NCBI GenBank assembly: GCA_010645155.1
Contig: JAAGOF010000250.1
Coordinates: forward strand, 422,747-486,746
Direction of reading: 5' to 3'
From: Tigriopus japonicus
Taxonomy: Eukaryota; Arthropoda; Copepoda; Harpacticoida; Harpacticidae
DNA: 64,000 bases
Shown here piece by piece: positions 25,163-37,069 of the stretch. Both the position numbers and the translations under genes were made by a program. The notes under the pieces are model-generated. The model had not been told where the DNA came from. It saw only the letters and a program-made list of their open reading frames with translations, and made no database searches. Numbering within the stretch: the stretch's first letter is position 1; the number at the start of each line of letters is the position of its first letter.

Positions 25163-26068
25163 GAAATTATTTTAATGTTTCGGGAGTCATAATTTTTGGT
25201 TCATCTTATCATTCAGCAAGGTATCTTCGACTAGTTTTGTTGAAATACAGTACAAGGCCTGGACTTGATTGCATTTCTTGCTGCTTCTTCTTTCGATCTT
25301 TTGTTGTGAGGTATCGGGCAAACTACGGTCATTTGCATCAGACTTGACCTCAAACCTCTCCTCTAAAAAGATCTAAATAGAGCAAGGTTAATGTATTCAA
25401 ATCCCTAGGATTAGAGCTCATAATTGATCATTGGGCCAAACATGCTAAAATCGGGCTGCCACAAAACATTCTGGGGTCAGTGAAATGCTGGAGTTGGGGG
25501 CAAACCTAACCCTTCATAGTGCTCCATAGGAAAGAATGCCAAAAATGTACAATACGGAAAGTAGTGATGAGTTCGGAACAATCAAGAAGATTGGTCCTGG
25601 GGTCAAGCCAGAGCTGATTGTAAAGGCCGAAAATATCTAGAATTTGATGTACTTCGCACGACCGACCAAAACCGAGTAAATTTACTACACAGAAGAAGCT
25701 TCGTTTTTCCATTTTTCCTATGTATTAAATCAAAAATTAAAGTGCAAAAAGTCACAAAAAGTTGAACACGAGCAAAATATCTACGAAGAAATGCAAATTT
25801 CCAGAAAAGTATGCAAAATAGTTGGAAAAATGGCTAAAATTCCCGAAATTGTAAAACCTGTTCAAAAACTGGGAAATAGAAAAAAAATATTGAAAATTTA
25901 TTTTCCCACTGCCTACTTAGCAGACATTTATCCTCGGTTGGAACTTTTTTTTCATTACATTTTCGGCATACGTCTAAATTAAAACATTTTTGTAAAACTG
26001 AGAAAATAATGTTTCAACTGCAATGACATAAAATACTTAAATCTCAGGGACTGCTTCATCGCTTTGTC
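25163..26068. other. Intergenic stretch
   Basis: AT-rich. No gene or bounded repeat was recognised. Confidence 0.5.
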
Positions 26069-27546
26069 ATATCCGACAGGGTGGCCAACTTTTTTTGGAG
26101 CGACGATGCTAGTTAAAAGTCAACTCAATGCTAGAAAAATGCTAGTTGGAAAATGGAAAATGTTAGAAAAATGCAAGTTGGAAAATGGAAAATGTTAGAA
26201 AAATGCTAGTTGGAAAATGGAAAATGTTAGAAAAATGCTAGTTGGAAAATGGAAAATGTTTGAAAAATGCTAGTTGGAAAATGGAAAATGTTTGAAAAAT
26301 GTTAGTTGGAAAATGGAAAATGTTAGAAAAATGCTAGTTGGAAAATGGAAAATGTTAGAAAAATGCTAGTTGGAAAATGGAAAATGGTAGAAAAATGCTA
26401 GTTGGAAAATGGAAAATGTTAGAAAAATGCTACATTTTCTAATACAAAAGAAGGGACTGTAGCGGCTATTATGCCCATTAGTGAATATTTGAATCTATAT
26501 TTTGACTTTAATTTTGCTGAAATCGACACAAAATATATTTTTGTGCTACTTGCCAAAACTAGTTAAAAACTTTGTCTTCAAAAATTTTTAATGCATTGAT
26601 TGTGAAATAAATCATAAAAAGCAAATCAAAACAATTGGCAAGCCATGCAGCACTTATTTTTGATGACAATTGTAAAAAGTCATTTTTTCGAATAATTGAA
26701 GGTTTTCTAAAAAACCAAACATTAAGATTTAAACGATTACTTGAAATTTACTAGGATTAAATTGAAACTAGTGATGGATCAAAAGCGCTTTTTGTATCAA
26801 TTTCACTTATGCCTCCATGAAAACCAAAAGCAGATATGCATTTTAAAGACTGAAATTTCACACCAAAGTTGAATATTTCTTGGTTCAGAAACCTTTGCAA
26901 CTTATTTTCCTTATTTTATAAAATTTGTAATCTCTCAACATCAAACACATCAACAGTTTCAATTTCAAAGTGAATTTTGCATGTTAAGAATGTTGTAATC
27001 AGCTACTTTTCATTTCAAAAAAGCCCTCTTTTAACAAAAATAGTTTTGGTTAGAAGCCCTTTTAGATCCGTTTTTTTTACTGAAACACTGATTTATCCAT
27101 TCAAGGTTTAAAAAGCTGTTTTCTGTTGTTGGTGTTGTAGTTCCATCACAAATCAAATCTTTTTTGAGACAAGTAATGCTTTGTGCCCCTTCTCAAGTTG
27201 TCTAGACAAGCCTGTAAACAGAAATTTGGTTACCTGTACTGTAGAACCAACTTGAAAATAAGGATCACGAGTCTTCAATAAATCTTTTTTTTAAGTCAGG
27301 GAAAGTAGGCAAATTCAGCTGTCAAATTCAGCTGTCTTTGAACCCCAAAGTTGGATGGTTTTTTTCCAAGAAGTGCTAAAATGCTATGCAATTTTTTTGA
27401 ATTATAGAGCCTTTCAAATAATGCTAGAAAAATGCTAAAAATCCGAGCGCTGCTAATCAAAATTCTGCAATGCTTTTGCCCTTGAAAAAATGCTAATTTT
27501 CAGAAATTAGCATTGAAAAATGCTAGTTGGCCACACTGATATCCGA
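26069..27546. mobile_element. Non-autonomous hAT-type element carrying a minisatellite
   Basis: The element proper is 26077-27538 (1462 bp). The left end is CAGGGTGGCCAACT; the right end, reverse-complemented, is CAGTGTGGCCAACTAGCATT. Both flanks carry the same 8 bp, ATATCCGA (26069-26076 and 27539-27546). The interior is AT-rich, has no transposase and contains nine tandem 32-bp units next to the left end. The unit repeats sequence found at the right terminus. Confidence 0.92.
26129..26432. repeat. 32-bp minisatellite inside the hAT element
   Basis: Nine full units spaced exactly 32 bp (AGTTGG at 26144, 26176, 26208 and so on to 26400) plus partial edges. Consensus parts are AAAAATGCTAGTTGG, AAAATGG and AAAATGTTAG. 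Units differ by one or two bases, for example GCAAG in unit 2 and GTTTG in units 4-5. Confidence 0.95.
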
Positions 27547-29074
27547 AGGTAACCCGGAGTAAATAATACATATCTCGAAAGTTTATAATTTGTAGGAGCT
27601 ATTTTTAAACCAACCATCATCACAATAATTATTTCTTAGCAAAAATATAAGATATGATCTTTAACAGCCGATGGCCCCTGCCTTAATGCATTCTCGATCT
27701 GCAAATATTTTTTTCTGCCTTCTTTCGATGATTGGACGCAGAATGCATCCTTGGATCCCTAAACGCGAAGTGACTACTCGTTTATGCTGCACGCCCATGA
27801 TTTTAACGACTGCCTCCCGGGGCATTTTTCCACGATGACGACGACGGGTTGAGTATGTTCAAATGGACTACTAGCTCGTGATAAGGTTCTATTTTGCATT
27901 GGGGCAAATCCTATGACTACTAAACTGTGCCAACTGTTGCCAAGCGAACGCAAAGAAAACCTCCTGCTATCTTTAAGATTACTCCGTTTTGCATTTGTTG
28001 CGACAAACCAGAGCAACGAAGAATCCAAAATGAGACAACCATTGGCATGCATGAAGCTCAAGATAGTTATGACAGTGAAAGTCATGAGAAGGTGCGTTTT
28101 ATTATAAAAACAACGATGAAAAAAGCACGGGAAATAAAGAAAGCTTACATGCTTAAGATTAGATCAACTTATTTCACGGCATTACCTAAAGTCACTTGTT
28201 CACCCAATCGAAACACTAGGACAAATTCACTGGGTGAAAAGACCCGAATAAACCACAAGAGACCACACAAATTAAAGGGATTAAAATAGTGGTCAATGAA
28301 GTAGTCAATTTCACTTGGAAACTGTAAAACCAGAAGTCTCGGCCAAAGCACAAAGAAAGGGAAAGTTCTTGTGCTTGGGTCCATATCCAATGTTAGGAGT
28401 CTCCCTTGCTTGTTAAGTTAGTCTCGGCCATTTCTTCAACTTAAGCTTGTTCCAAATGCCGCCCAAAATCAATCAAAAACTTGATTGGTAGTCGCAGTTC
28501 GTCAGCAATATGCGGTGTCTATTGATTTTCTCTTTTGAAACCACCTTCACATAAAGTATGCCACTCACCCATTCCATACATCGTAGGATATAAACATAAA
28601 AGACATAAAAACAGAAATTTTGTGTCATGAAGCTCAGAGGTTGCACATCTTTTCTCTTTCACTGGTTGCGCTGAAAGGGCTCTATATTGATTGAAAAAGT
28701 CTTGTCAAACCTGGATTTGCATCAAAAAGTAGGGTTCTAGTGTCGGTTCAGAATTGAAATCAGTGAATTTTCTGCTATTACAAACACCTTAAGTTGAATG
28801 GAATTGTCCAGAGAATAGAACATTGCTTCAAACGTGTCTCTCAAAGGATGAAAAAAGGTCAAAATTGCTTAGTGAGTTCAGTTTCTCAATTTTCATAGCT
28901 GCCTTTCCCTAAGGAACGTCCAAGAGGAATTGCATAGGTGTCCTACACTTGATTATTTCCATCTGACAATGCATTTTTTTGCTAAATGAGTGATGGAAAT
29001 GCCTTATTTTCATTGATCAAAAGACGTTAGCGTCACAATTCATTTGGGAATATGAATTTGTGTCTTGCCTCTTT
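27547..29074. other. Intergenic stretch
   Basis: No gene, RNA or bounded element was recognised. Open frames are short and lack family resemblance. Confidence 0.5.
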
Positions 29075-29550
29075 TACAGGGTGCGCCGCTATAAACCGGT
29101 CAAAGAAAAAAAATCTAGCTCTCCAACCACAAAACTAAGTATACTTTTTAGAACATGTTTCCGATTCCATTTCGATTTTTGGTCGCTAGGGTCCCGGATT
29201 GTTTTCCTACAAATGAGAAAATCATCTATTGCCTCATCCATTCATCAAAAACTTTGTTCAACCCATTTCTCAAAACTGCACCAAGAACGTTCAATTTGTT
29301 TCATCTCCTCTCGACATTTTTGTTCTTGGTTTAAGGATTGAGCTTTGGAGGAGAGAGGAACTAGATATTAAATCAACCGTTGCACTTTGTTCCTGCAAAT
29401 ATTGAGAGTGATAAGTGGCGCAAACTTGGTAGCAAAACGAAGTAGAATAATCCGTTGATGAAGTTAGAGGGACTAACCAAGTTAAAAGTCTAGGTGATGC
29501 GTTATTCCACACACCACTTCCTTGCTCCATTTTACTTGGCACACCCTGTA
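29075..29550. mobile_element. TA-flanked Tc1/mariner-like MITE
   Basis: The element proper is 29077-29548 (472 bp). Ends are CAGGGTGCGCC and, inverted, CAGGGTGTGCC, flanked on both sides by TA. Inverted-repeat similarity fades after about 12 bp. An 83-codon minus frame fills half of it but has no transposase motif. Confidence 0.7.
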
Positions 29551-30233
29551 CCTTCTTGATCTATTATCAAAACCCATTACACGGGCCCTCCTGACTTCAA
29601 TATTACGTGCTTCCGACCACGTTTCCAGCCCTCTCAGAGCTGTCACACAATGACCGATGATAAACCAGACCAGTTTCCCAAATGAACTGAAAAAAGATCC
29701 CCGCAAGAAACATTCCAACCGGGTAACCGAGTGACCAAAAATATGGAACTATTCCTTGGAATCTGATGCTCACAGAATGACTCTAAGTTTTCACTTTGCT
29801 CAAATGTTCAGGGACCGATTTTGATGGTCCTTCACTGTAAAAACATGTGGGATCAATTTACTCGCGGTCCAATTTTTTTCATCTAGAATGATGACATTCA
29901 AAACAACGAAGAAAGCCTAAGGGCCTCAGACGAGTACGTTTTTTAGCAGTGCCAGCTGAAGGCTGACATTGATTGATCCATGGTCGAAAGGAGACCTTCA
30001 ATCAACAAGTAACAAGAGATTGAATCCACACGCAAATGGATCCTCCTCTCCTTGCACGAGCTCGTTCTCTCAACCCTCCACATTTCCCAAGTCTATATCT
30101 AACCACAGACAGATGATCCAATATCATTCACTAAAAAGGATCGAAACCGAGATCGGTTCCACGCTTGACCTCCATTTTCGTACCTTTTGTTCCCATTACG
30201 ATTCACCGTGACCCATTTTCTCTTCTGTTCCAG
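29551..30233. other. Intergenic stretch upstream of the small membrane-protein gene
   Basis: It may hold the promoter or a non-coding first exon of the next gene. I could not identify either. Confidence 0.4.
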
Positions 30234-30426
30234 CTTGGACCATGCAGAATGTGAAAAAGCGTCTTTACCGACGTTGGAACACGCCTCCTTAGTCCACTCC
30301 CACCTTCACCATCCCAATGGGATCACCGATGGGCAAGATTCAGCGGCCATGGCCTCCACGGCTTCGGGGGTGGAAGCTGCTGCAGATTCCTACGACCAAA
30401 CGCGAAATGCTATTGTTTACATATCC
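30234..30426 (+). CDS. Small membrane protein, first recognised exon
   Basis: Putative acceptor TCTGTTCCAG/C and donor ATATCC/GTAAG. Only 30349-30426 is coding if the strong-context ATG is used. Upstream, the ATG at 30242 opens a 16-codon frame ending in TAG before the main start, a possible uORF if this part is leader. Confidence 0.65.
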
Positions 30427-33400
30427 GTAAGTTGAATTGAAATCCCAGATTTCATAACCGAAGTTTTTAGGTACTGATAAGGGAGAAGGGGGAATGGAAA
30501 TGGAGATGAAAGAGGTCGCATTTGTTGGTGACATTGGTTAATTTTTGGCCGCCTTTTCCATACGACTAAAGGGAACCAACTCGGCTCTCTGGATTGTGCT
30601 CATTTCACATGTAAATGGCATTCCATAAATCTGACTGCAAATGGCTATTCATAATGGCAAAACAGAGGAATGAACCCCTTTGCTCTTTTCGGGCCTTGCT
30701 TCGCATGAAATCTGAGGCTTGAGTTGCAAACAGGCTGCTCAAGGTCAAAGAAGAGTTTATTTTGGCCTTTGACCACATTCCAAGAAAAGGGATTGAGCTC
30801 GAAGAACATGAGCTGAATCAAGGAAGATCCATTCATTTTCCCCGTTTGGCCCAGGTTCCAATTTGCTTCAAGGGAATGAGTGCCTGGGATGCAGTCGGAG
30901 AGGCATTTCTCCTGGTTTTGTTTTCAACCAATTGGGATGCTCTTGGGCCATAAACGAGCAGGATAACAGGCTTCCATCACCATCATCATCATTTTCTGCG
31001 TCTTCGCGTCTTCATCGTCGTCGTCGGCCTTTCTTTTTTGCTTTCCCTACATAGTATAACCTATGTGAAATGGGCCCTTTGATGCTTCTCATCCTTTTCT
31101 TCATGATGTTGAGGCCTGGGGAAATGCATCATCGGCCAAGAAGACAAGGTAAATCCTCGTGAAAACAACTCGAATCCCATCTCGCTCGCTTCGTGCCTAG
31201 CTTACTCTTTCCATCATTGGAAGACTTTGTTGGTTCATTTTGGTAAGGGCTTCGTCGTCTCCTTGTTTTCAAACAGGACATTTGGCGGAGCACCTCTGTT
31301 ATTGGACATGATTGATCTCATAACTCCCAGTTGGAGCTTTGGAACGTGCCCCGACCGATCCCAAGGGACCATGTTGAGCAACTCAAATCGAAAGATTGGA
31401 ACGCTCGTAGTCTCAAATGTGAACTCCAAAGATCTTCTATATCGTAGCTGACTTAAGATGTGCGCGTTATTGGGACATTTGGGGATGCTATTCTTAATCC
31501 CAACTCGTCAAACTTTCGAATTATGGCCCCATCTGGACCAAAAAGGCCATGTGTACCCTAGATAGCTTATCCCGAAGTTGAATGTGTGCTTCAATAAATC
31601 TTGGTGAAGAATGGAAGTTGAATGGCCATGGATCATTAGTCCCAGGAGGGCAATAAAAGAATGCACAACTTAATGGTCTCTTTAAATCCGCTCTTGTTTC
31701 CCCAAAACAGCAACTGGATAGTCCAAGAGGGAACAAGAAAGACATAAATATGCCTTTGTTGTCGTTCCACATTTACATTTAAGACATGGCCAAGAACAAA
31801 TATTTATTTTCAGGTTCTGTCCTTTCAACCAACCCAAGAGCCCCCTTGAAGACTTGAAAAGACCAATAGAAGTTGGCAAATAATTCAGGCAAGGGAACGG
31901 CAAATTCAAGGATCGGAAGGAATATCTTCATTTCCAATCTATAGATGAAGTTCCACGTCTTCGATTCCCATTATAATCAGACAAGACCAATATGAAACGA
32001 GAAACTGGCAGCGAAAAAGTTTCCCCAAGGCTATTGACTTTGGCAGATCGCGACCAGGCGCCATTATAATTAAAAACAATCGAAGACCATGAAGGAAAGA
32101 CGAGCTAAATGGTCGCTAGAAGAGCTGAGGTCGTGGTGATAGAATTTCCAGCTTGTAGAGAACATCACAGATCGTTTCTTATCTGATCAGGTCCTCCACA
32201 GAAAGTCTTGTTCTGTCCACCACAAGTATTTTGAAACTCTTATCTCGTTATTGCACTTTCAAGAAGCCCTGGGGTCCAATTTCACTCAACCTTAAGTCAC
32301 CCACCAGGTTTTATCGGATTCAGGCCCTATTTCGAGCGGGAAAAAGAAGGCACAAGAGCGTAAACTCGAACCACGAGAAAAGGAGTTATTTGGTGATGTT
32401 GTTGTTGTTGTTGTTTAATACCCATATGCGTCTCTTCTACATGGCTTTATTGCTCCTCGGGCATTGACGAGGTGTGCAGAAGAACCGCTAGTGATGAGAC
32501 AAATGTCACTTTGCTAACAAGACTGACATTGGACATGACCGAAATGGTAGATGAAAAAGAATGTGGGATTTTCCTACATCAAGGACGACATTCCTCGTGA
32601 AAGAGCCGTTTTTTGACGTGATTTTCCTTTTTGGAGATGGTCAAACCCGAAGCCGATATTCGGTGTCATCCCTAACAAATAAGGTCTCGAGTCTTTGGCG
32701 CTTCTGGAAAACGAAAAGAAGGCATTCGTCGAGTGCGCTATACTATGTGTAGTGCAATATGAAGGCCAGGCTATTTACAAAAGATCCCTCACTTGCACTC
32801 ACTCGAGAACGAGTGAGTCCAAATGGGTCCCGGACCATGTGTGGCTTGTTCTATTGGAAATTGGCTCCTTGAGTCTTTCTCTTATCTGTTCATAGGGTTG
32901 CCAGGCTTCCCACTTCCGAAACAGAAAGTATAGATATCAATTCTTCAGGCCACTTTTTGCTCTCCTTACCAACCCGGCCAATCAACGAAAGTCCGCAATG
33001 CACTACTTTATTTTTGTTCCACTCTCTGCAATGAAATCTCTACCATGACCCTTGCGTTTTTGTTTTTTAATGATTTCTTAGCTGATTTTCCAATGAGATG
33101 CACCCCTGATGGTTAAAAGGTTTGTCGAGTAAAACGGATTCCCGGCCAAAAACACGCCACCTCACTCCTATTGATTACCAATATTGGGCGGTCATTGACA
33201 GGAAATACACTCGGGCACCTCACCTCAACCGAATGTGCTAGTGGAGTGGCTTTGATGTACGTACGGATGGACTAGAAAGAGGCACAGAATGATGCGTGTG
33301 GCAGCTTCTATTAGGGATCCATTTGGACCACTTACTTCTTAAAAGTAATCAACGGTCGTTCTTCCACCCAAAGGATGCAATTGAGTGGAAAACACAGACA

Positions 33401-35563
33401 CCATCAGATTGGGTCAGTGAATCACCTTGGTAACAAGTTGAAAGAGAGCCTTTCAATTACTTTGAACCCATTCGATTTGGTGTCTCAATTAGTTGATACT
33501 AATCATTGCCATTCGAGAAGTGACCTCCAAATGAAGTGCAAAGAGTCTAACATTATATCACACGAGTTCCAAACGAAGCTTTAGGGAAACAAGATTGGGA
33601 TCAACGCGAGGACTGAAGTACTCAGATTAGGAACCTCTCTGTCAGCATAGATAGGATTGATATTCGAAAACCGATTCTCCGTCCCTCAAAATACCCCCCT
33701 CTAGTAGAAAATCACTTTCCAAGCATATCCATCAAGTCTTATCTGGTCACTCATTACATTTATACAACTCTCAATGCCACCATGAACGAGAATTGATTTA
33801 GAGGCACCAAGTCAGAGAGAGATAGAGATATGCGTCAAAGGCCCTCCAGAGATGGTCCTTTTATTAACAATCTAGGGCAGAGATCAATTGATTCTGCATC
33901 AGCTACCAATAATGTGGCCATTGGCGTCTCAATCATGAATCCCAGGCTCGGACTCGATCCTGGCGCTTCAATAGAATGGATCATTTGAGGTTGGTTTCAA
34001 GGGGGATTGAGACCCTTTTTTGAACCTTGATTACAATTTTCAAGTGACCATTCACTGTTTCCATTATGAAGCCAGGTGATCCCAAGAGATCAGTCCCGGA
34101 TAAAGATCGAGCACTGGGAGAAAATGATCGGATGTTCGCACTTTGATCCCACATTGACTAGTTCCTCTTCAAAGTCCAAGTTTGGCGCAAAGTGAAACTT
34201 GACCAATCGAAAGTTTTTCAAGATCCTCTTTAAATTTTGGCCCAAACTTTTTCCCTCTTGATGCAGGGACGAATTTGGCGAGATACGTAGCTCGACTTTT
34301 CCCGTAAAACACATTTCCTGTCATCGAAGTGAAATCCACACGTGATTGCACAAGAAATTCAATCAATCCCTTGGGCGAGATTCTGGCACTGATTTTCAAT
34401 GGGAACGTTTCCCTCTCTAAATATATCTTGATTCCATTGCATCAGAACGGATTTCTCCGGGGTTGCTGTAGAGTTCTCAAATATGTTTAATAAACATAAC
34501 GGAATGAGGTTACACGAGAGTGCTATCGATCTGTCCTACAATCGAGATTCAGCACACTCTTACTTGATTAATCCGCATTGTGCCACTTCAAGGACTCCAC
34601 TATATATGAATGAGCCGCCCTAGGGACTAATACAGAGAGTGGCAAGGGCAAGGGCGAATTCCGTTTCCCTGGAACGAACATGGTCCAATAACGCGTTGTT
34701 GCTCATATTACATGACGACAGTCATTGGTCAGTCAGTCACTCGCTGGGCCAATGGATCTCTGAATAATGATGAGGTCCTCTTCATCCGAGGCTCACATTG
34801 GTATGTCAAGAATGAGTCCAAACGTTTTGTCCGTACACGTACACTTACCCACCAAACTACTCGTATTCTAGCTAAGAAGATGGATGTTTGAATGGAATTG
34901 GAACTCTCACTCATTCAATTTTTCATTTCAGTTGGTCGTGATTGTATATATCGTCGTGATACTTTGGTTGGTGTCGGCCAATTTCCGCTCAGCCGCAGTG
35001 GTAGCCGCTTCCAATTCTCGTCGAAAAGGATTCACTCGTCGGTTCTTTGACGCAGTGGCCGGCACTTTCAATGGTAAGCCAAAGAAAACCATTACTCAAA
35101 GCCAAGTGACAAAAAGAACCTCCACATGATTGGCTCTCTTGTGACACCTATCTGCTGTGTGGGTACCAAATCTACCGACGTCAGTGGCTTTTCTAAGGCT
35201 TATTCCTCGAGTATCTTGAACAATCGAGCTCAAATTAGCTTTGTGTCAAGAACTCAAAAGTGTAGTACGTAAGTAGCAGGATGAGCCTGATGAGGGAAGG
35301 AGTTTGAAGGCCGCAGGCTCTTGAAGGCCCCGGGCCTTGACTGAAGAGAGCCGCTGGATGGAAAGAAAATCTTGATCATCATCCTCTCAATTGAATTTCT
35401 TTGCCAAAGAATGAATGTTATCTCGTGTCTTTCAGGAGACTCTGATGAAGAGGAAGAGCTCATCGAGGCCGAGGCTCTACTCGTGGTTCAAGACGAGAAA
35501 TGCCGGAAGAAACCTCGCGTTACCACATATTTTGAGGAAGAGTGCGAAGGAGACCCAGTTTAG
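30234..35563 (+). CDS. Small single-pass membrane protein of unknown function (3 exons seen)
   Basis: Exons 30234-30426, 34932-35073 and 35436-35563 join in frame through GT-AG introns. If translation starts at the ATG at 30349 (context GGCCATGG) the product is 115 residues. N-terminal 17 or so residues are Ala/Ser-rich and acidic; about 22-44 form one membrane segment (AIVYIS + LVVIVYIVVILWLVSA) built across the exon 1/2 junction; then come a basic stretch (RRKGFTRRFF) and an acidic tail (DSDEEEELIEAEALL). Basic residues after the segment suggest C-terminus in the cytosol. The frame stays open upstream to the putative acceptor at 30233, so an earlier exon could add residues. I do not recognise the family. 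Confidence 0.78.
30427..34931 (+). other. Intron of the small membrane-protein gene
   Basis: 4.5-kb GT-AG intron. It holds CAT/CGT-rich simple sequence near 30980-31025 and a GTT run at 32395-32416. No bounded transposon or RNA gene was recognised. Confidence 0.65.
34932..35073 (+). CDS. Small membrane protein, exon 2
   Basis: Acceptor TTTCATTTCAG/TTG and donor TCAATG/GTAAG. It encodes 47 residues with most of the membrane segment and the basic stretch, leaving one base of a Gly codon. Confidence 0.88.
35436..35563 (+). CDS. Small membrane protein, last exon
   Basis: Acceptor GTCTTTCAG/GAG. It completes Gly and encodes the acidic cytosolic tail ending EEECEGDPV and TAG. AATAAA at 35811-35816 follows at normal 3' UTR distance. 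Confidence 0.88.
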
Positions 35564-35810
35564 GAGACCCAAAACTTCTCCACTTAAGATCTCTATACGA
35601 TGAATCGAGACTGCTTTCAACCCGAATGATAATCGGAGCTACAGAGCTCCTCCATTTCACGGCAGTATTGGTCCTTCAAGGGTTTTTCTGAACCTGAAAA
35701 TGTGTGTCTATCGTTATGAATTGGGATGAAAGCGTTCGAAACTTAGCGAGAATGGGATGCCAACATATCAATTCAGGTCTACATGTTCAAGCGTATTTTG
35801 TTATCTCATC

Positions 35811-35816
35811 AATAAA
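35811..35816 (+). other. Poly(A) signal of the small membrane-protein gene
   Basis: AATAAA about 250 bases after the TAG stop. Confidence 0.6.
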
Positions 35817-36586
35817 CATAGTTTACAAATCGAAAGCCTACGAAAACTTGAATGGGAAAACTTGAGAAAAGTCGTCTTCTGAACGTGGATCTTTTCTTTA
35901 CGAAAACAAATCTAAACATGATAATTCAACAGGGAAAACTTTTGATGTTAGAAAAAACTTTACGAAAAGAAACTTTACTTCGTGGAAATCGCTTTCTTAT
36001 GTTTTCGAGTCAATCTACTAGTTGGAGGTTGAAATCCCATTTGACGCCCATCGTTCATGATTTTTTAACGTTTCTTTAGAGGATTTCAAACACCTTTCTC
36101 CCCAATACTACACGTTTCATATTCCAGGACGAATGAATAAAACTTGGAAGAAGGTCGTCTGTGTTTTAGAACGGGTCTGAATAAGTAAATATTTGATTTT
36201 AGGAATGATATGACCAAAACAAGTCAGTGTCTTTGGACAACACTAGGATAAATATTTGAGTTTTGAGCCATTTTCCCAAGGCAAATCCAAAAAATGGTTG
36301 TTGCGTTTTCGAAGTGTCTTAGATTTATCTGTGCAAAAGTAGGCGATGTGACTTGTAAATGTGGGCTGTTCTTTTTCAGTGCAGTCTTTGCTTGGGTTGG
36401 CAAAGTCTGCGGATTCATTTTCTGCGCAATCGACCGTCTGAGACCAAAGTTATGCGCATTCAAAACATAAAACAATTTCAGCACGAATAGCCAAGTCCTC
36501 CTTATCTGGGGATATTTTACGAACGTGTCTTGTTGTTTAGGAAAAAAACAAATTTGAATTGAAACGCAAACACGTTTTCTTTAAAC
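35817..36586. other. Intergenic stretch
   Basis: No gene or repeat boundary was recognised. Confidence 0.5.
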
Positions 36587-37069
36587 CCAGCCAATATTGG
36601 ACATTAGCCCGGATGTTAGGTGCACTAATTCAAATGGCTCAATTATCCCAAAGTAAAGTATAAACAACACTGCTCGAGTATAGTCTCAGTACATAAGCTG
36701 CCTCAAACGCACTTTATGTACAAGGATTATACTCAAGCATCGGTATTTATGCTATACTTTGGTTTAATTGAGCCTTTTGAATTGGTGCACCAAACATTTG
36801 GACTATTAGGTCAGTGGGTGAGGCCATTTGGAAGTCTGATAGAAGCACAGGTGAAGCACAGAAATACGAAGTAGAAATAACCATGCTCAATCAAGTTTAG
36901 CTAAATAAGCTGCGTTCATTCAATCGAAAAAATGCAGCTTATGCACTGAGCATATACATACTTTACTTGAGCATGGTTATTTTTACTCCGTCTGACTATG
37001 CTTCGCCTATACTTCTACTATACTTCCAAAAGTTTTCAACAAATGACCTACTGTCCGGATATTGACCGT
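36587..37069. mobile_element. Two adjacent or nested foldback elements
   Basis: 36613-36797 folds on itself: ATGTTAGGTGCACTAATTCA at the left matches the inverted right end ATGTTTGGTGCACCAATTCA and similarity runs on for about 70 bp. A second foldback spans about 36797-37048, with arms sharing TTTGGAAGT, TAGAAG, GAAGCA and AAATAACCATGCTCAA. Outer flanks near 36590 and 37060 also look like weak inverted partners, so the first may have inserted into an arm of the second. Confidence 0.6.

Noticed and set aside
26129..26432. Regularly spaced repeats that could suggest a CRISPR array
   Set aside because: Units are contiguous with no unique spacers, and the host is eukaryotic with spliced genes. 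It is a minisatellite inside a hAT element.
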